Shown here one piece after another: positions 9,141 to 17,959 of a DNA stretch of 64,000 bases (its first letter is position 1; each line of letters opens with the position of its first letter). This DNA is from JACVRW01 sp963814095 (GTDB taxonomy: Bacteria > Actinomycetota > Thermoleophilia > Solirubrobacterales > Thermoleophilaceae): NCBI GenBank assembly GCA_963814095.1, contig CAWFBT010000030.1:1-64000 (forward strand), in the 5' to 3' direction. The notes under the pieces are model-generated. The model was not told the DNA's origin. It ran no database searches and worked only from the letters and a program-made list of their open reading frames with translations. The position numbers and the translations under genes were made by a program.

Positions 9141-10796
9141 TCAGCGAGCGGAGGCGTTCCCCACGAGCCGCTCGCGCGCGATGTCGGTCCAGCGCAGCGA
9201 CTTGAGACCCAGCGCGACGGCGCTGCCGAGGATCGGCCAGATCGGCCAGAAGTAGCTCGACCCGGACGCGATCCAGACGCCGACAAGGAAGAGGTTGACC
9301 ACGATGAGCGCGCCGGCGTCGATGCGAATCCGCCGGCGCCGGCGCAGCGAGCGAATGGCCTGTTCGCGGTCGCCGCCTGCTCCCGCCACGTCCGCCTCGG
9401 TGAGCGGCCGGCCGCCGAGCACCAGCCACGCGTCGAGCGCGGCCACGAGGCCAAGCCCGAGGAGCGGCCACGCGATCCAGGGCTTGTCGGTGCCGGTGAG
9501 CGCCCAGACCAGCACGAGGATGGCCGCCAGGCCCGCGAGGATGCCGACGCGTACCCGCAGCCGGCGCGAGCGCCGCGCGTGGAGCGTCTCCGCCTCCTCG
9601 TCGGCGAACACGAGCGGTCGCCGCGGGGCGAGCTCGTCCAGGTCCGCGGGCACCTCCAGCGGGATCGTCGCGTGCACGCGCGTGCCGACCGACTCCGGGC
9701 TCTCGATGTCGAGGCGGCCGCCGAGGGCTCCCACGCGGTCGCGCAGGCCCTGGATGCCCGAGCCGTGCTCGGTGTCCACGCCGCCCATGCCGTCGTCCGC
9801 GACCTCGGCCCTGAGCTCGCCTGCCTCGACTTGCACCGACACGGTGGCGCCGGACGCCTGGGCGTGCTTGTCGACGTTCGCGAGGCACTCCGACACCACG
9901 AAATAGGCGGCCGCCTCGACCTGGTCGGGCAGGCGCTCCGGCGGCGCTGCGGTGACCTCGACCGGAATCGACGCGCGCGCCGCGAGATCGTCGAGCGCGG
10001 CTGCCAGGCCGCGGTTGGTGAGGATCGCCGGGTGGATACCGCGCGCGAGGTCGCGCAGGTCCTTCAGCGCCAGTCCGGCCTCCTCGCCGGCGTTGCGGAT
10101 CAGGCCGGCCGTCTCCGGATCGCCCTTCTCGGCGCGCGACTCGGCCATCCGCAGGGTCAGCGAGAGCGCGACGAGGCGCTGCTGTGCGCCGTCGTGAAGA
10201 TCGCGCTCGATGCGCCGACGCTCGGCGTCGGCGGCCGCGATGATGCGCGAGCGCGCGCCCTCGAGCTCCGTGACCTGCGCTGTCAGCTCGGGGTCCGGGT
10301 TCGAGCCGAGCAGCAGCTTGGCGATCGCCCCGTAGCCGCGGCCCAGCTGGCCGAGCGCCGGGATGCCGGCAAACGCGACCACGAGCCCGAGCGGCACGAG
10401 CAGGAGTGCCTCGCCCAGCGTGTCGACGTTCGTGATCCCGAGCTGGATCCCGTCGGGCACCGACCAGTACCAGGCGGGCGCGGCGATCCACGACGCGGCC
10501 AGCCCGAGAACGACAGCGGCGGCCGTGAACGACACGATGCCGAGCGGGAGCTGCAGGAGGAGGAAGACGAGGTCCTTCCAGGTGGCGGGGTCGCCGAGCC
10601 GGTTGCTGATGCGGCGCGACCAGCCGGCACCGTGCGGCTCCGGTCTATAGGGGTCGTCGATCTGCACGCCGGTGAGCGTGCCGATCAGGCGCCGCTCGAC
10701 CGTCGCGAGCCAGCGCCAGGCGTACATCGTCCCGACGAGGATCGGGATCCCGATCAGCGTGATCGCTGTGCCGAGGCCCACCGAGATCGCCGTCAC
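9141..10796 (-). CDS. NarL-type sensor histidine kinase (orphan)
   Basis: Membrane sensor kinase that would pass phosphate to a LuxR/NarL-type response regulator. An N-terminal membrane sensor domain (helices in ITLIGIPILVGTMYAWRW and in the region around LLLQLPLGIVSFTAAAVVL) precedes the dimerisation/phosphoacceptor motif ERDLHDGAQQRL, with the phosphorylated His. A HATPase_c domain follows with ANVDKHAQA (N box) and DDGMGG. Unusually, further membrane helices follow the kinase core (ILAGLAAILVLVWAL and later). The GTG at 10796 is the first usable start. However, the frame stays open upstream to a TAG at 10908-10910 and encodes IKRLASDILNPITYGRIAYL, which looks like the true sensor-domain N-terminus, with no ATG, GTG or TTG. 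No response regulator is adjacent. Confidence 0.85.
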   Translation of the reverse strand: MTAISVGLGTAITLIGIPILVGTMYAWRWLATVERRLIGTLTGVQIDDPYRPEPHGAGWSRRISNRLGDPATWKDLVFLLLQLPLGIVSFTAAAVVLGLAASWIAAPAWYWSVPDGIQLGITNVDTLGEALLLVPLGLVVAFAGIPALGQLGRGYGAIAKLLLGSNPDPELTAQVTELEGARSRIIAAADAERRRIERDLHDGAQQRLVALSLTLRMAESRAEKGDPETAGLIRNAGEEAGLALKDLRDLARGIHPAILTNRGLAAALDDLAARASIPVEVTAAPPERLPDQVEAAAYFVVSECLANVDKHAQASGATVSVQVEAGELRAEVADDGMGGVDTEHGSGIQGLRDRVGALGGRLDIESPESVGTRVHATIPLEVPADLDELAPRRPLVFADEEAETLHARRSRRLRVRVGILAGLAAILVLVWALTGTDKPWIAWPLLGLGLVAALDAWLVLGGRPLTEADVAGAGGDREQAIRSLRRRRRIRIDAGALIVVNLFLVGVWIASGSSYFWPIWPILGSAVALGLKSLRWTDIARERLVGNASAR

Positions 10797-10957
10797 GAGG
10801 AACGTGAACCACGCGATTCCGAGCGGCAGCGCCAGCAGCAGATAGGCGATGCGCCCGTAGGTGATCGGGTTGAGGATGTCGCTGGCGAGCCGTTTGATGC
10901 CCCGAGGCTACGGGGCGCGCACGAGCGCGTCGATACGGACAACCGTACCCTGGGGAC

Positions 10958-12619
10958 GTGCGGATCCTGGCCCTGTGTGCGGCGGCCGCGGTCGCGGCGC
11001 TCGCCGCGCCCGCCACGTCCGCGCAGACGCCGCGCGGCGAGCTCGACTTCCGGCGCGTCATGAGCGGCGCCTACATCGAGGGCTCCGTCTCCTTCCTGCG
11101 CGTTCGAGATGCCCGCGGCACGCTCGTCGTCGACGAGAGCAGCGGCCCGCGCCTGCGCTGGCGAGTCCGGCGCCGGCTGCCTCCCGGCCGCTACCGGCTG
11201 ACGAGCTTCGAGCGCCCGTGCGACGGCAACTGCTCGCTGCTCGACCCGCCGACGGACCGCTGCTCGCGCCGGATCAGGATCATCGCCCACGGCCGCACCG
11301 GGGTGCGCGCGACCGTGCGTCCCGGGCGCGGCTGTCGCCTCCAGGTACGCGCGCGCCCCGCCCTCTTTCCGCCGCCCGAGCGCGTGCAGGCGGCACGCCG
11401 CTTCCTCTCACGCCGCGCCGGGATCGTCTCCTGGGCGCTGATCGACTCGCATGGGCGCATGCACGCCCTCGGCGCGCGGCGCACGTTCATCTCGGCCAGC
11501 CTCGTCAAGGCGATGCTGCTCGTGGCCTACCTGCGCCACGCCGGCAACCGCGTCCCGACGGCGGACGAGCGGGCCCTGCTCGGCCCGATGATCACGCGCT
11601 CGGACAACAGGCTCGCGAGCGCCGTCTTCGCGCGTGTGGGGGACGCCGGCCTGCGCGCGCTCGCCGCCAGGGCCGGGATGCGGAGCTTCTCCGTCAGCGG
11701 CTACTGGTCGGGCGCACATTTCAGCGCGGCGGACCAGGCGCGCTTCTTCCGCGTCTTCGACCTGCTCGTGCCACAGCGCTCGCGCGCCTACGCGCGCGGG
11801 CTGCTCTCGTCGATCGTCGCCTGGCAGCGCTGGGGCTTCTCCCGCTTCTCGCTCGCGGCCGGCTTCCACACCTTCTTCAAGGGCGGCTGGCGCCGCACGA
11901 GCCTCGGCCGGCTCGTCCACGAGGCGGCCCTCTTCGAGCGCGGGCCCCTGCGCGTGTCGATGGCCGTGCTGAGCGACGGCAACCCCTCGCACGACTACGG
12001 CACCGCAACCCTGCGTGGAGCGGCGCAGCGAATCTTCCGGACGCGCGCTGCGGCGGCCGTCAGCGGCTTCGTCGACATCCAGCGCTCCGCACCGGGCATT
12101 CGCGTCGAGCTCGCCTACGCGACCCCTGACAACCTCACCGGCCGGCGGCTGCCGGGCTACTGCGAGAACCGAGCCTTCCTCCTCCCCCACGCCGCCCGCT
12201 CGCTCGCGCGCGTACAGCGCCACCTGCGCCGCCACGGACTCGGGCTGCTCGTGCGGGACGCCTACCGGCCGGCGCGCGCCTCGCGCGCCCTTGTGCGCTG
12301 GGCCGAGCGCAGCGGCCGCGGCGACCTGGTCGGCACCTACATCGCGCGCCGCAGCCGCCACAACACGGGCAGCGCCATCGACCTGACGCTCGTCCGGACG
12401 GACAGCGGCCGCCCGCTCGAGATGGGCACGGGCTACGACGACCTCTCGTCACGCGCGCACACGAGGAACGCGAGCGGCCGCGCCCTGCGGAACCGCCTGA
12501 TCCTCGCGCGCGCGATGCAGCGCTTCGGCTTCAACCCCTACTGGCGCGAGTGGTGGCACTTCGAGCACCGGCGCAGCGGGAGCCGCTACCTGGACGAGCC
12601 GATCGGCTGCCGGAGCTAG
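10958..12619 (+). CDS. Secreted fusion: class-A beta-lactamase-like serine hydrolase plus VanX-like D,D-dipeptidase
   Basis: Exported protein of 553 residues. The GTG start gives a signal peptide (ILALCAAAAVAALAAPATSA). Residues about 140-350 resemble a class A serine hydrolase: SxxK is S181-L-V-K184, SDN is at residues 215-217, and KGG at 308-310 stands where KTG is expected. Residues about 370-550 form a VanX/M15 zinc dipeptidase domain: DAYRP near 434, the zinc motif SRHNTGSAID with His468 and Asp475, and EWWH with Glu531 and His534. Both halves keep their key residues. Known members of the two families act on penicillins or stem peptides and on D-Ala-D-Ala. A role in wall turnover or self-protection is inferred. 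Transcribed divergently from the sensor kinase; its stop overlaps the next, convergent gene. Confidence 0.85.
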   Translation: MRILALCAAAAVAALAAPATSAQTPRGELDFRRVMSGAYIEGSVSFLRVRDARGTLVVDESSGPRLRWRVRRRLPPGRYRLTSFERPCDGNCSLLDPPTDRCSRRIRIIAHGRTGVRATVRPGRGCRLQVRARPALFPPPERVQAARRFLSRRAGIVSWALIDSHGRMHALGARRTFISASLVKAMLLVAYLRHAGNRVPTADERALLGPMITRSDNRLASAVFARVGDAGLRALAARAGMRSFSVSGYWSGAHFSAADQARFFRVFDLLVPQRSRAYARGLLSSIVAWQRWGFSRFSLAAGFHTFFKGGWRRTSLGRLVHEAALFERGPLRVSMAVLSDGNPSHDYGTATLRGAAQRIFRTRAAAAVSGFVDIQRSAPGIRVELAYATPDNLTGRRLPGYCENRAFLLPHAARSLARVQRHLRRHGLGLLVRDAYRPARASRALVRWAERSGRGDLVGTYIARRSRHNTGSAIDLTLVRTDSGRPLEMGTGYDDLSSRAHTRNASGRALRNRLILARAMQRFGFNPYWREWWHFEHRRSGSRYLDEPIGCRS

Positions 12620-12930
12620 CCCTTCAGCTGCTCCTTCAGGTCGGCCGCAAAGATCCTGTAGTCGTAGATCGCCCAGGTCTCGGTCCGCGCCCCGTCGCCC
12701 AGCTCCTGCACGATCGGCAGGCCGGCCAGCGCCCGGTCCAGAGACTCCGGGTCGGGGAAGTCGGCCACCGCGAAGACCACACGCTCCCCTGCGACCTTCC
12801 AGAGATGGGTCACGGCGCCGGCGTCCATCGCGCCGAGGGCGGCGTCGGCCTCCCGGTCCCACATCTCGATGAACTCGCGGTTCGACATGCCCTCCGGCTG
12901 ATGGATGTCGAAGCGGACGATGAACTGCAT
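12616..12930 (-). CDS. Muconolactone isomerase-like small protein
   Basis: A 104-residue ferredoxin-fold protein similar to muconolactone delta-isomerase, mainly in the segment HLWKVAGERVVFAVADFPDPESLDRALAGLPI (two thirds of the way through) and in the N-terminal FIVRFDIHQPEGMS. No other aromatic-degradation gene is nearby, so true isomerase activity is uncertain and a general small alpha/beta-barrel role is possible. The ATG at 12930 is followed 11 bases upstream by the end of the glyoxalase gene, which suggests co-transcription. Confidence 0.6.
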   Translation of the reverse strand: MQFIVRFDIHQPEGMSNREFIEMWDREADAALGAMDAGAVTHLWKVAGERVVFAVADFPDPESLDRALAGLPIVQELGDGARTETWAIYDYRIFAADLKEQLKG

Positions 12931-12941
12931 GGCTGCTCCTC

Positions 12942-13343
12942 CTATTGGTCGGGGTCCTGCGGGGTCTCGAAGTCGCCGTCGATCAGCTCGAGGCGGTAGC
13001 CGTCCGGGTCGGCCACGAAGCAGATCCGGAACTCCTCACGGCCGCCGGGATGGTACGGCGGCTTCTCCGGCTCGATGCCCTGTGCGGCCAGCTTCTCGAG
13101 CACCCCGTCGAGGTTCTCGACGGACAGCGCGATGTGTCCGTAGCCGCTGCCGAGGTCGTAGGGCTCGTCGCGTCCCTGGTTGACGGTCAGCTCGAGCGAG
13201 TCGCCGTCGCCCGGCAGGCCGAGGTAGATGTTGTAGGCGCCCTCGAACTGGAGCCTGCCGCGGCGCTCGTAGCCGAGGGCCTCGTAGAAGCGCAGCGAGG
13301 CGTCGATGTCGCGAACGCGCATGTTGGTGTGGACGTAGCGCAT
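12942..13343 (-). CDS. Glyoxalase/lactoylglutathione lyase family protein
   Basis: VOC-superfamily metalloenzyme of 133 residues. It starts with RYVHTNMRVRDIDASLRFYEALG, with the metal-binding His early and the paired beta-alpha-beta-beta-beta modules visible. The second module contains GHIALSVENLDG and ends in ICFVADPDGYRLELID, which supplies the second His and Glu positions. The ATG at 13343 fits the family start; the open frame further upstream is not conserved. Actinobacteria mostly lack glutathione, so the thiol partner of a methylglyoxal reaction would differ, or the substrate may be something else. Confidence 0.8.
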   Translation of the reverse strand: MRYVHTNMRVRDIDASLRFYEALGYERRGRLQFEGAYNIYLGLPGDGDSLELTVNQGRDEPYDLGSGYGHIALSVENLDGVLEKLAAQGIEPEKPPYHPGGREEFRICFVADPDGYRLELIDGDFETPQDPDQ

Positions 13344-13371
13344 AAGCGGATTCTGCAGTGCAGCCGCGATA

Positions 13372-15162
13372 ATGGGGGCCATGCCCCACGAACAGCAGCT
13401 TCTGCGGGTGGCGCTCGCGCAGATCAACCCGACCGTCGGCGACATCGCCGGCAACGCGCGCCGCATCGCCGAGCACATGAGCGCCGCGCGCGAGGGCGGC
13501 GCCGGGCTGATCGTGTTCCCCGAGCTCACGCTCAGCGGCTACCCGCCCGAGGACCTGCTCCTGAAGACGGGCTTCCTCGACGCCTGCGCGGAAACGCTCG
13601 CCGAGCTGGCCGCGCAGACCCAGGGGATCGTCGCGATCGTCGGCTTCCCCGAGCGCGCCGAGGACGTCTACAACGCGGCGGCGGTGCTCGCCGACGGCGA
13701 GGTTGTCGCCGTCTACCGCAAGATGTACCTGCCGAACTACGGCGTCTTCGACGAGCAGCGCTACTTCCAGTCGGGCGCCGAGGCGGCGATCTTCGAGCTC
13801 AACGGGATCCCGATCGGGATCAGCATCTGCGAGGACATCTGGGAGCCGGGGCCGCCGGCCATGACGGAGGCACTCGGCGGCGCGCAGGTGATCGTGAACC
13901 TGTCTGCCTCTCCCTACCGGGCGGGCTACGGCCGGCAGCGCGAGCGCATGCTGGTGCAGCGCTCGGTCGACTACCTCGCCGCCGTCGTGTTCGTCAACAC
14001 CGTCGGCGGCCAGGACGAGCTCGTCTTCGACGGCTACAGCCTCGCCATCGACCAGAACGGCACGGTGCTCACACGCTGCCCGCAGTTCGAGGAGTCGCTC
14101 AGCTTCTGCACCATCGACCCGCGCGAGGTGGTGTCCGCGCGGCTGCGCGACACGCGCCACCGTGTCAACGTGCGTCGCCAGCGGCGCGCCGCGACGGTGG
14201 CCGAGCCGCCTGTGTTCACGCTCGCGAGCGTGAGCGTCGAGTCGGAGGGCGATGTGGTCGCCGGCGAGCTCGCGCCCACACTCGAGCTCGAGGCGGAGAT
14301 ATACGCGGCGCTGCGCACCGGGCTGCATGACTACGTCGAGAAGAACGGCTTCGAGCGCGTCGTCGTCGCGCTCTCGGGCGGGATCGACTCGGCGCTCGTC
14401 GCCCTGCTCGCGGCGGACGCGCTCGGCCCCGAGCGGGTGACCTGCGTATCGATGCCCTCGCCCTACTCGAGCGAGGGCACTCGCGCCGACGCGCGGGCGA
14501 TCGCCGAGAGCCTCCGCGTCGACTTCCGCGAGCTCTCGATCGCCGACGCCATGAGCGCGTACGACGAGCTGCTCTCGGATGTGTTCGCGGACACGGAGCC
14601 GGACATCACGGAGGAGAACGTCCAGGCCCGCATCCGCGGGAACGTCGTCATGGCGCTCTCGAACAAGTTCGGCTGGCTCGTCCTGACGACCGGCAACAAG
14701 TCCGAGATGTCGGTCGGCTATGCGACCCTCTACGGCGACATGGCGGGCGGCTTTGCCGTGCTGAAGGACGTCTACAAGGGCTGGGTCTACCGGCTCGTGC
14801 GCTGGCGCAACGAGCAGGCGGGCCGGGAGCTCGTGCCGGGCTCGGTCCTCGAGCGGCCGCCGTCGGCGGAGCTGCGCCATGAGCAGCGCGACGACGACTC
14901 CCTCCCGCCCTACGAGGTGCTCGATCGGATCCTCGAGGGGTATATCGAGGAGGATCTGGACGCGCTCGCGCTCGTGCGGCGCGGGCTACCGGCAGACGAG
15001 GTGGAGCGCGTGATCGCGATGGTCGACCGCGCCGAGTACAAGCGCCGCCAGGCGCCGCCGGGCATCAAGATCTCGACCAAGGCCTTCGGGCGCGACCGGC
15101 GGCTCCCGATCACCAACCGCTACGTGAGCCGCGTGTCGCAGGAGCTGCGGGCGCCGGGTTAG
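13372..15162 (+). CDS. nadE: Glutamine-dependent NAD+ synthetase
   Basis: Last step of NAD biosynthesis: amidates nicotinic acid adenine dinucleotide using ammonia from glutamine. The N-terminal nitrilase-type glutaminase domain (to about residue 270) shows its Glu-Lys-Cys triad in FPELTLSGYPPED, RKMYLPNYGVFDE and SICEDIW. The C-terminal synthetase domain begins near residue 315 and has the P-loop LSGGIDSAL plus TGNKSEMSVGYATLYGD. The total of about 595 residues is normal for the two-domain form. Starts at 13372 or 13381 (MPHEQQ) are both possible. The cyclase gene starts two bases after the stop. Confidence 0.95.
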   Translation: MGAMPHEQQLLRVALAQINPTVGDIAGNARRIAEHMSAAREGGAGLIVFPELTLSGYPPEDLLLKTGFLDACAETLAELAAQTQGIVAIVGFPERAEDVYNAAAVLADGEVVAVYRKMYLPNYGVFDEQRYFQSGAEAAIFELNGIPIGISICEDIWEPGPPAMTEALGGAQVIVNLSASPYRAGYGRQRERMLVQRSVDYLAAVVFVNTVGGQDELVFDGYSLAIDQNGTVLTRCPQFEESLSFCTIDPREVVSARLRDTRHRVNVRRQRRAATVAEPPVFTLASVSVESEGDVVAGELAPTLELEAEIYAALRTGLHDYVEKNGFERVVVALSGGIDSALVALLAADALGPERVTCVSMPSPYSSEGTRADARAIAESLRVDFRELSIADAMSAYDELLSDVFADTEPDITEENVQARIRGNVVMALSNKFGWLVLTTGNKSEMSVGYATLYGDMAGGFAVLKDVYKGWVYRLVRWRNEQAGRELVPGSVLERPPSAELRHEQRDDDSLPPYEVLDRILEGYIEEDLDALALVRRGLPADEVERVIAMVDRAEYKRRQAPPGIKISTKAFGRDRRLPITNRYVSRVSQELRAPG

Positions 15163-15163
15163 C

Positions 15164-16555
15164 GTGGAGAGCGTGCGCCTCTCCACTCGCGAGAGCGGTG
15201 ACCAGCCCCTCGTGATCTGGATCGCGGCCCTCGCCTTCCCGCTCGTCGGGCTGGTCGTGCTGCTCGCCGCGCCGGCGACGGACGGGATGTGGGAGCACCA
15301 CCCGTCGCACTTCTGGCTCGTGCTCGCGGCCGCCGTCACGAGCGCGGCGCTCGCCCTGTCGACGAGCGGCAGCGCCCTTCACCGCGCCGACGCTCGCCTG
15401 TTCCTCGTCTCGCTGGCGTTCCTGTCCGCCGCGGGCTTCCTCGGGCTGCACGCGCTGGCCACTCCGGGCGTCCTGCTCGACGGTCCGAACCAGGGCTTCA
15501 CGATCGCCACCTCGGTCGGGCTGCTGCTGGCGGCCCTGTTCGCGGCCACCTCGGCCCTGCCGCTCCCGCGCGAGCGCGCCCAGTGGGTGATCCGCAACGC
15601 CGGTCTGCTGCGCGGCGGGGTGCTGCTGCTGATGGCGGCCTGGGCCGTGCTCTCGCTCGGCTCGGTGCCTCCGCTCGACGACCCGACTCCCGTGGAGCGC
15701 GCGAGCGGCGGCCTGGTGGGCGCTGCGGCGGTGTCGACGGTCCTGTACGCGTTCGCCGGCTGGCGCTACGGGGTGATGGCCATTCGCAGCGGTTCCACGA
15801 TCCTGATCGCCGTTGCGAGCGCCTGCGTGCTGCTCGCCGAGGCGATGATCGCGGTTGCCTTCGCCCGCAACTGGCACGCCAGCTGGTGGGAATGGCACAT
15901 CCTGATGCTGCTCGCCTTCGGGGCGATCGCCTGGAGCGCCCGGCGCGAGGAGGGCGAGGAGCGCTTCAGCGACCTCTACCTCGACGATACGGCCGCCGGC
16001 AAGCGCGACGTCAGCGTGCTGTTCGCCGACCTCGAGGGGTTCACGCGCTTCTCGGAGGGCCGCGATCCGCGCGAGGTGTCCGACATGCTGAACGAGTACC
16101 TGCGCATCGCCATCCCCCCGATCGTCGACCGCCACGGCGGCGAGATCGACCGGCTCGTCGGCGACGCGATCATGGCCACCTGGGGCACCCGCGGCGATCA
16201 GCCCGAGCACGCCCGGCAGGCGGTCGAAGCGGCGCTCGAGCTGCAGCGCGAGACCTCCAGGCTCGCCGACGAGCATCCGGGCTGGCCCCGCTTCCGGGCC
16301 GGGGTCAACAGCGGCGAGGCGATGGTCGGCGTGCTCGGCGCCGAGAGCGGCCGCAGCTACACGGTGATCGGGGACACGGTCAACCTGGCCGCACGGCTCC
16401 AGGCCGAGGCGCCCGCCGGCGGTGTGGTGATCGGCGAGGCGACGCTGCACGCGCTGCCGGGTGCGAGCGTACGCTCGCTCGGCGAGGTGACGGTGAAGGG
16501 CAAGCAGGCGCCGGTGCAGGCCTACCTGCTCGACGAGCCCGGTCAGCCCGTCTGA
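15164..16555 (+). CDS. Membrane-bound class III adenylate/guanylate cyclase
   Basis: Makes a cyclic nucleotide from ATP or GTP. About seven hydrophobic segments in residues 15-265 form a membrane module. The cyclase domain spans about 285-460: FADLEGFTRFSE gives the first metal Asp, GDAIMATWG the second, and YTVIGDTVNLAARLQ the transition-state Asn and Arg. The purine-specifying position holds Thr, common in bacterial enzymes, so ATP versus GTP use is not certain. The GTG start at 15164 lies two bases after nadE, suggesting one transcript. The 3' end overlaps the convergent thioesterase gene by 13 bases. Confidence 0.9.
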   Translation: MESVRLSTRESGDQPLVIWIAALAFPLVGLVVLLAAPATDGMWEHHPSHFWLVLAAAVTSAALALSTSGSALHRADARLFLVSLAFLSAAGFLGLHALATPGVLLDGPNQGFTIATSVGLLLAALFAATSALPLPRERAQWVIRNAGLLRGGVLLLMAAWAVLSLGSVPPLDDPTPVERASGGLVGAAAVSTVLYAFAGWRYGVMAIRSGSTILIAVASACVLLAEAMIAVAFARNWHASWWEWHILMLLAFGAIAWSARREEGEERFSDLYLDDTAAGKRDVSVLFADLEGFTRFSEGRDPREVSDMLNEYLRIAIPPIVDRHGGEIDRLVGDAIMATWGTRGDQPEHARQAVEAALELQRETSRLADEHPGWPRFRAGVNSGEAMVGVLGAESGRSYTVIGDTVNLAARLQAEAPAGGVVIGEATLHALPGASVRSLGEVTVKGKQAPVQAYLLDEPGQPV

Positions 16556-16962
16556 CGCCGCACCGCCATCGTCATGCGGGTGATGGCACAGAGACGCTCG
16601 TTGTCGTCGGTGAAGCGCACGTCCCAGACCCAGGTCGTGCGGCCGCGATGGAGCGCCACGGCCTCGGCGTGCACGTGTCCCCCGGTGACCGGGCGCAGGA
16701 AGGTGGTGCTGTTCGACTGACCGACGGCGAGCATGCCGTGTTGCTCGACCGCCGTGTGGGTGGCGATCGAGACCATCGACTCGGCAAGCGCGGCGTAGGC
16801 ACCGCCATGAACGAGCCCGAAAGGCTGCGTCACCTGCCGCTCGACGGCGAATCGCGCCCGAACCTGCTCGGCGCCGACGTCGAGCAGCTCGAAGCCCAGC
16901 ACGTCGTCGAGTGTGCCGGGGACGGGGTAGCTGGGAAGGGGCGAGTCCACGGAGGCGGGCAC
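16543..16962 (-). CDS. PaaI-type acyl-CoA thioesterase
   Basis: Hotdog-fold thioesterase of about 140 residues. The signature is FGLVHGGAYAALAESM, with the catalytic region seen in related PaaI/YdiI enzymes, followed by NSTTFLRPVTGG and a C-terminal strand rich in branched residues. Two starts are plausible: GTG at 16962, preceded by AGGGGG, and ATG at 16983, whose codon overlaps the start of the divergent gene at 16982. The former is chosen on ribosome-site grounds. The substrate is unknown; the family favours aryl- or medium-chain acyl-CoA. Confidence 0.82.
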   Translation of the reverse strand: MPASVDSPLPSYPVPGTLDDVLGFELLDVGAEQVRARFAVERQVTQPFGLVHGGAYAALAESMVSIATHTAVEQHGMLAVGQSNSTTFLRPVTGGHVHAEAVALHRGRTTWVWDVRFTDDNERLCAITRMTMAVRRQTG

Positions 16963-16981
16963 ACTACAGTTCCCCCTGCTC

Positions 16982-17959
16982 ATGGCCACCTTTGACCAGC
17001 TCTCCGCGGAGCAGCGGGCGATCGTCGAGCTCGTTCTCCAGCAGGGCAAGACGTACGCGGAGCTCTCCGAGCTGCTCGGCATGCCCGAGGCGCGCGTCCG
17101 CGAGCTTGCGCGCGACGCGCTCGTCGAGCTGGCACCCGTGAGCGTGCGCGCCGTCGAGGAGGACCGGCGCGGGCAGCTCGCCGACTACGTGCTCGGGCAG
17201 CAGGCGGGCCCGGAGGAGTCGGCGACGAAGGGGCACCTGCGCCGCTCCGAGGCCGCGCGCAGCTGGACGCGCTCGCTGCTCGATTCGCTCGAGGGGCTAT
17301 ATCCCAACGGCTCGATGCCGGCGGTCCCGGAAGGTGAGCGCGGGCGGCGCGCCGCGGCCTCGAAGGCCCCGGCGGGCGCTGGGCTCGCAGCGCCCACGGA
17401 TCCCGCGGTCAAGCGCCGCAGGCTGCTGGCCGCCGCTGGCGCGCTCGCCGCGCTGGCGCTCGTGGCCGTTCTGCTGTGGCCGGTCGGCGTCCTCACGGGT
17501 GACGACGACGAGCCGGAGCCCACGGCCCAGCAGGCTGCGTCCGGCGGCGGCGACGGCCAGAACACCTCCGCGCAGACGACCGGCGCGCCGGCCGGCATCG
17601 CGATCGTGGTCGACCAGAACGGCAGGCGCCAGCTGCTCGTACAGGCTGCCCGGCTCGAGCCGAGCGGCCAGCGCGAGGCCTACGAGGTCTGGCTCTACAA
17701 CAGCCAGGGCGACGCCAGGACGCTCGGCGGCCAGGTCACCGACCAGCAGGGCAACTACCAGGCGATCGGCAACCTGCCCGCCGACTTCGCGCAGTACCGC
17801 TTCATCGACATCTCACGCGAGCCGCTCGACAAGCAGCGCACCCACTCAGGTGACTCGGTCCTCCGCGGGCGGATGCCCACGCTCCGCGCGGCGCAGCCGC
17901 AGGGGAACCAGAAGAGCGCTGTGCTCGGTCAGTCCGTCCTGGCTCCCCCCGGCGATTAG
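16982..17959 (+). CDS. Sigma70 region 4-like HTH fused through a membrane helix to an anti-sigma-K (RskA) domain
   Basis: A 325-residue protein combining parts that usually lie on separate sigma and anti-sigma factors. Residues 1-50 (LSAEQRAIVELVLQQGKTYAELSELLGMPEARVRELARDAL) look like the helix-turn-helix of sigma region 4. A basic stretch leads to one membrane helix (about residues 142-165, LLAAAGALAALALVAVLLW). An acidic Gly/Gln-rich linker follows, and then an RskA-like C-terminal domain (about 195-320) with EAYEVWLYNSQGD and RFIDISREPLD. This suggests a membrane-held regulator with an extracytoplasmic sensor. No ECF sigma gene is adjacent. A -10-like TACAGT at 16965-16970 lies just upstream and no ribosome site is visible, so the mRNA may be nearly leaderless. 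Confidence 0.72.
   Translation: MATFDQLSAEQRAIVELVLQQGKTYAELSELLGMPEARVRELARDALVELAPVSVRAVEEDRRGQLADYVLGQQAGPEESATKGHLRRSEAARSWTRSLLDSLEGLYPNGSMPAVPEGERGRRAAASKAPAGAGLAAPTDPAVKRRRLLAAAGALAALALVAVLLWPVGVLTGDDDEPEPTAQQAASGGGDGQNTSAQTTGAPAGIAIVVDQNGRRQLLVQAARLEPSGQREAYEVWLYNSQGDARTLGGQVTDQQGNYQAIGNLPADFAQYRFIDISREPLDKQRTHSGDSVLRGRMPTLRAAQPQGNQKSAVLGQSVLAPPGD

Noticed and set aside
7325..9205. A 626-codon open frame on the plus strand
   Set aside because: Antisense to propeller A. Composition is typical of third-position GC shadow frames and no motifs are seen.
13036..14880. A 614-codon open frame on the minus strand
   Set aside because: Antisense to nadE and overlapping the glyoxalase gene. 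nadE has clear catalytic motifs, so this is a shadow.
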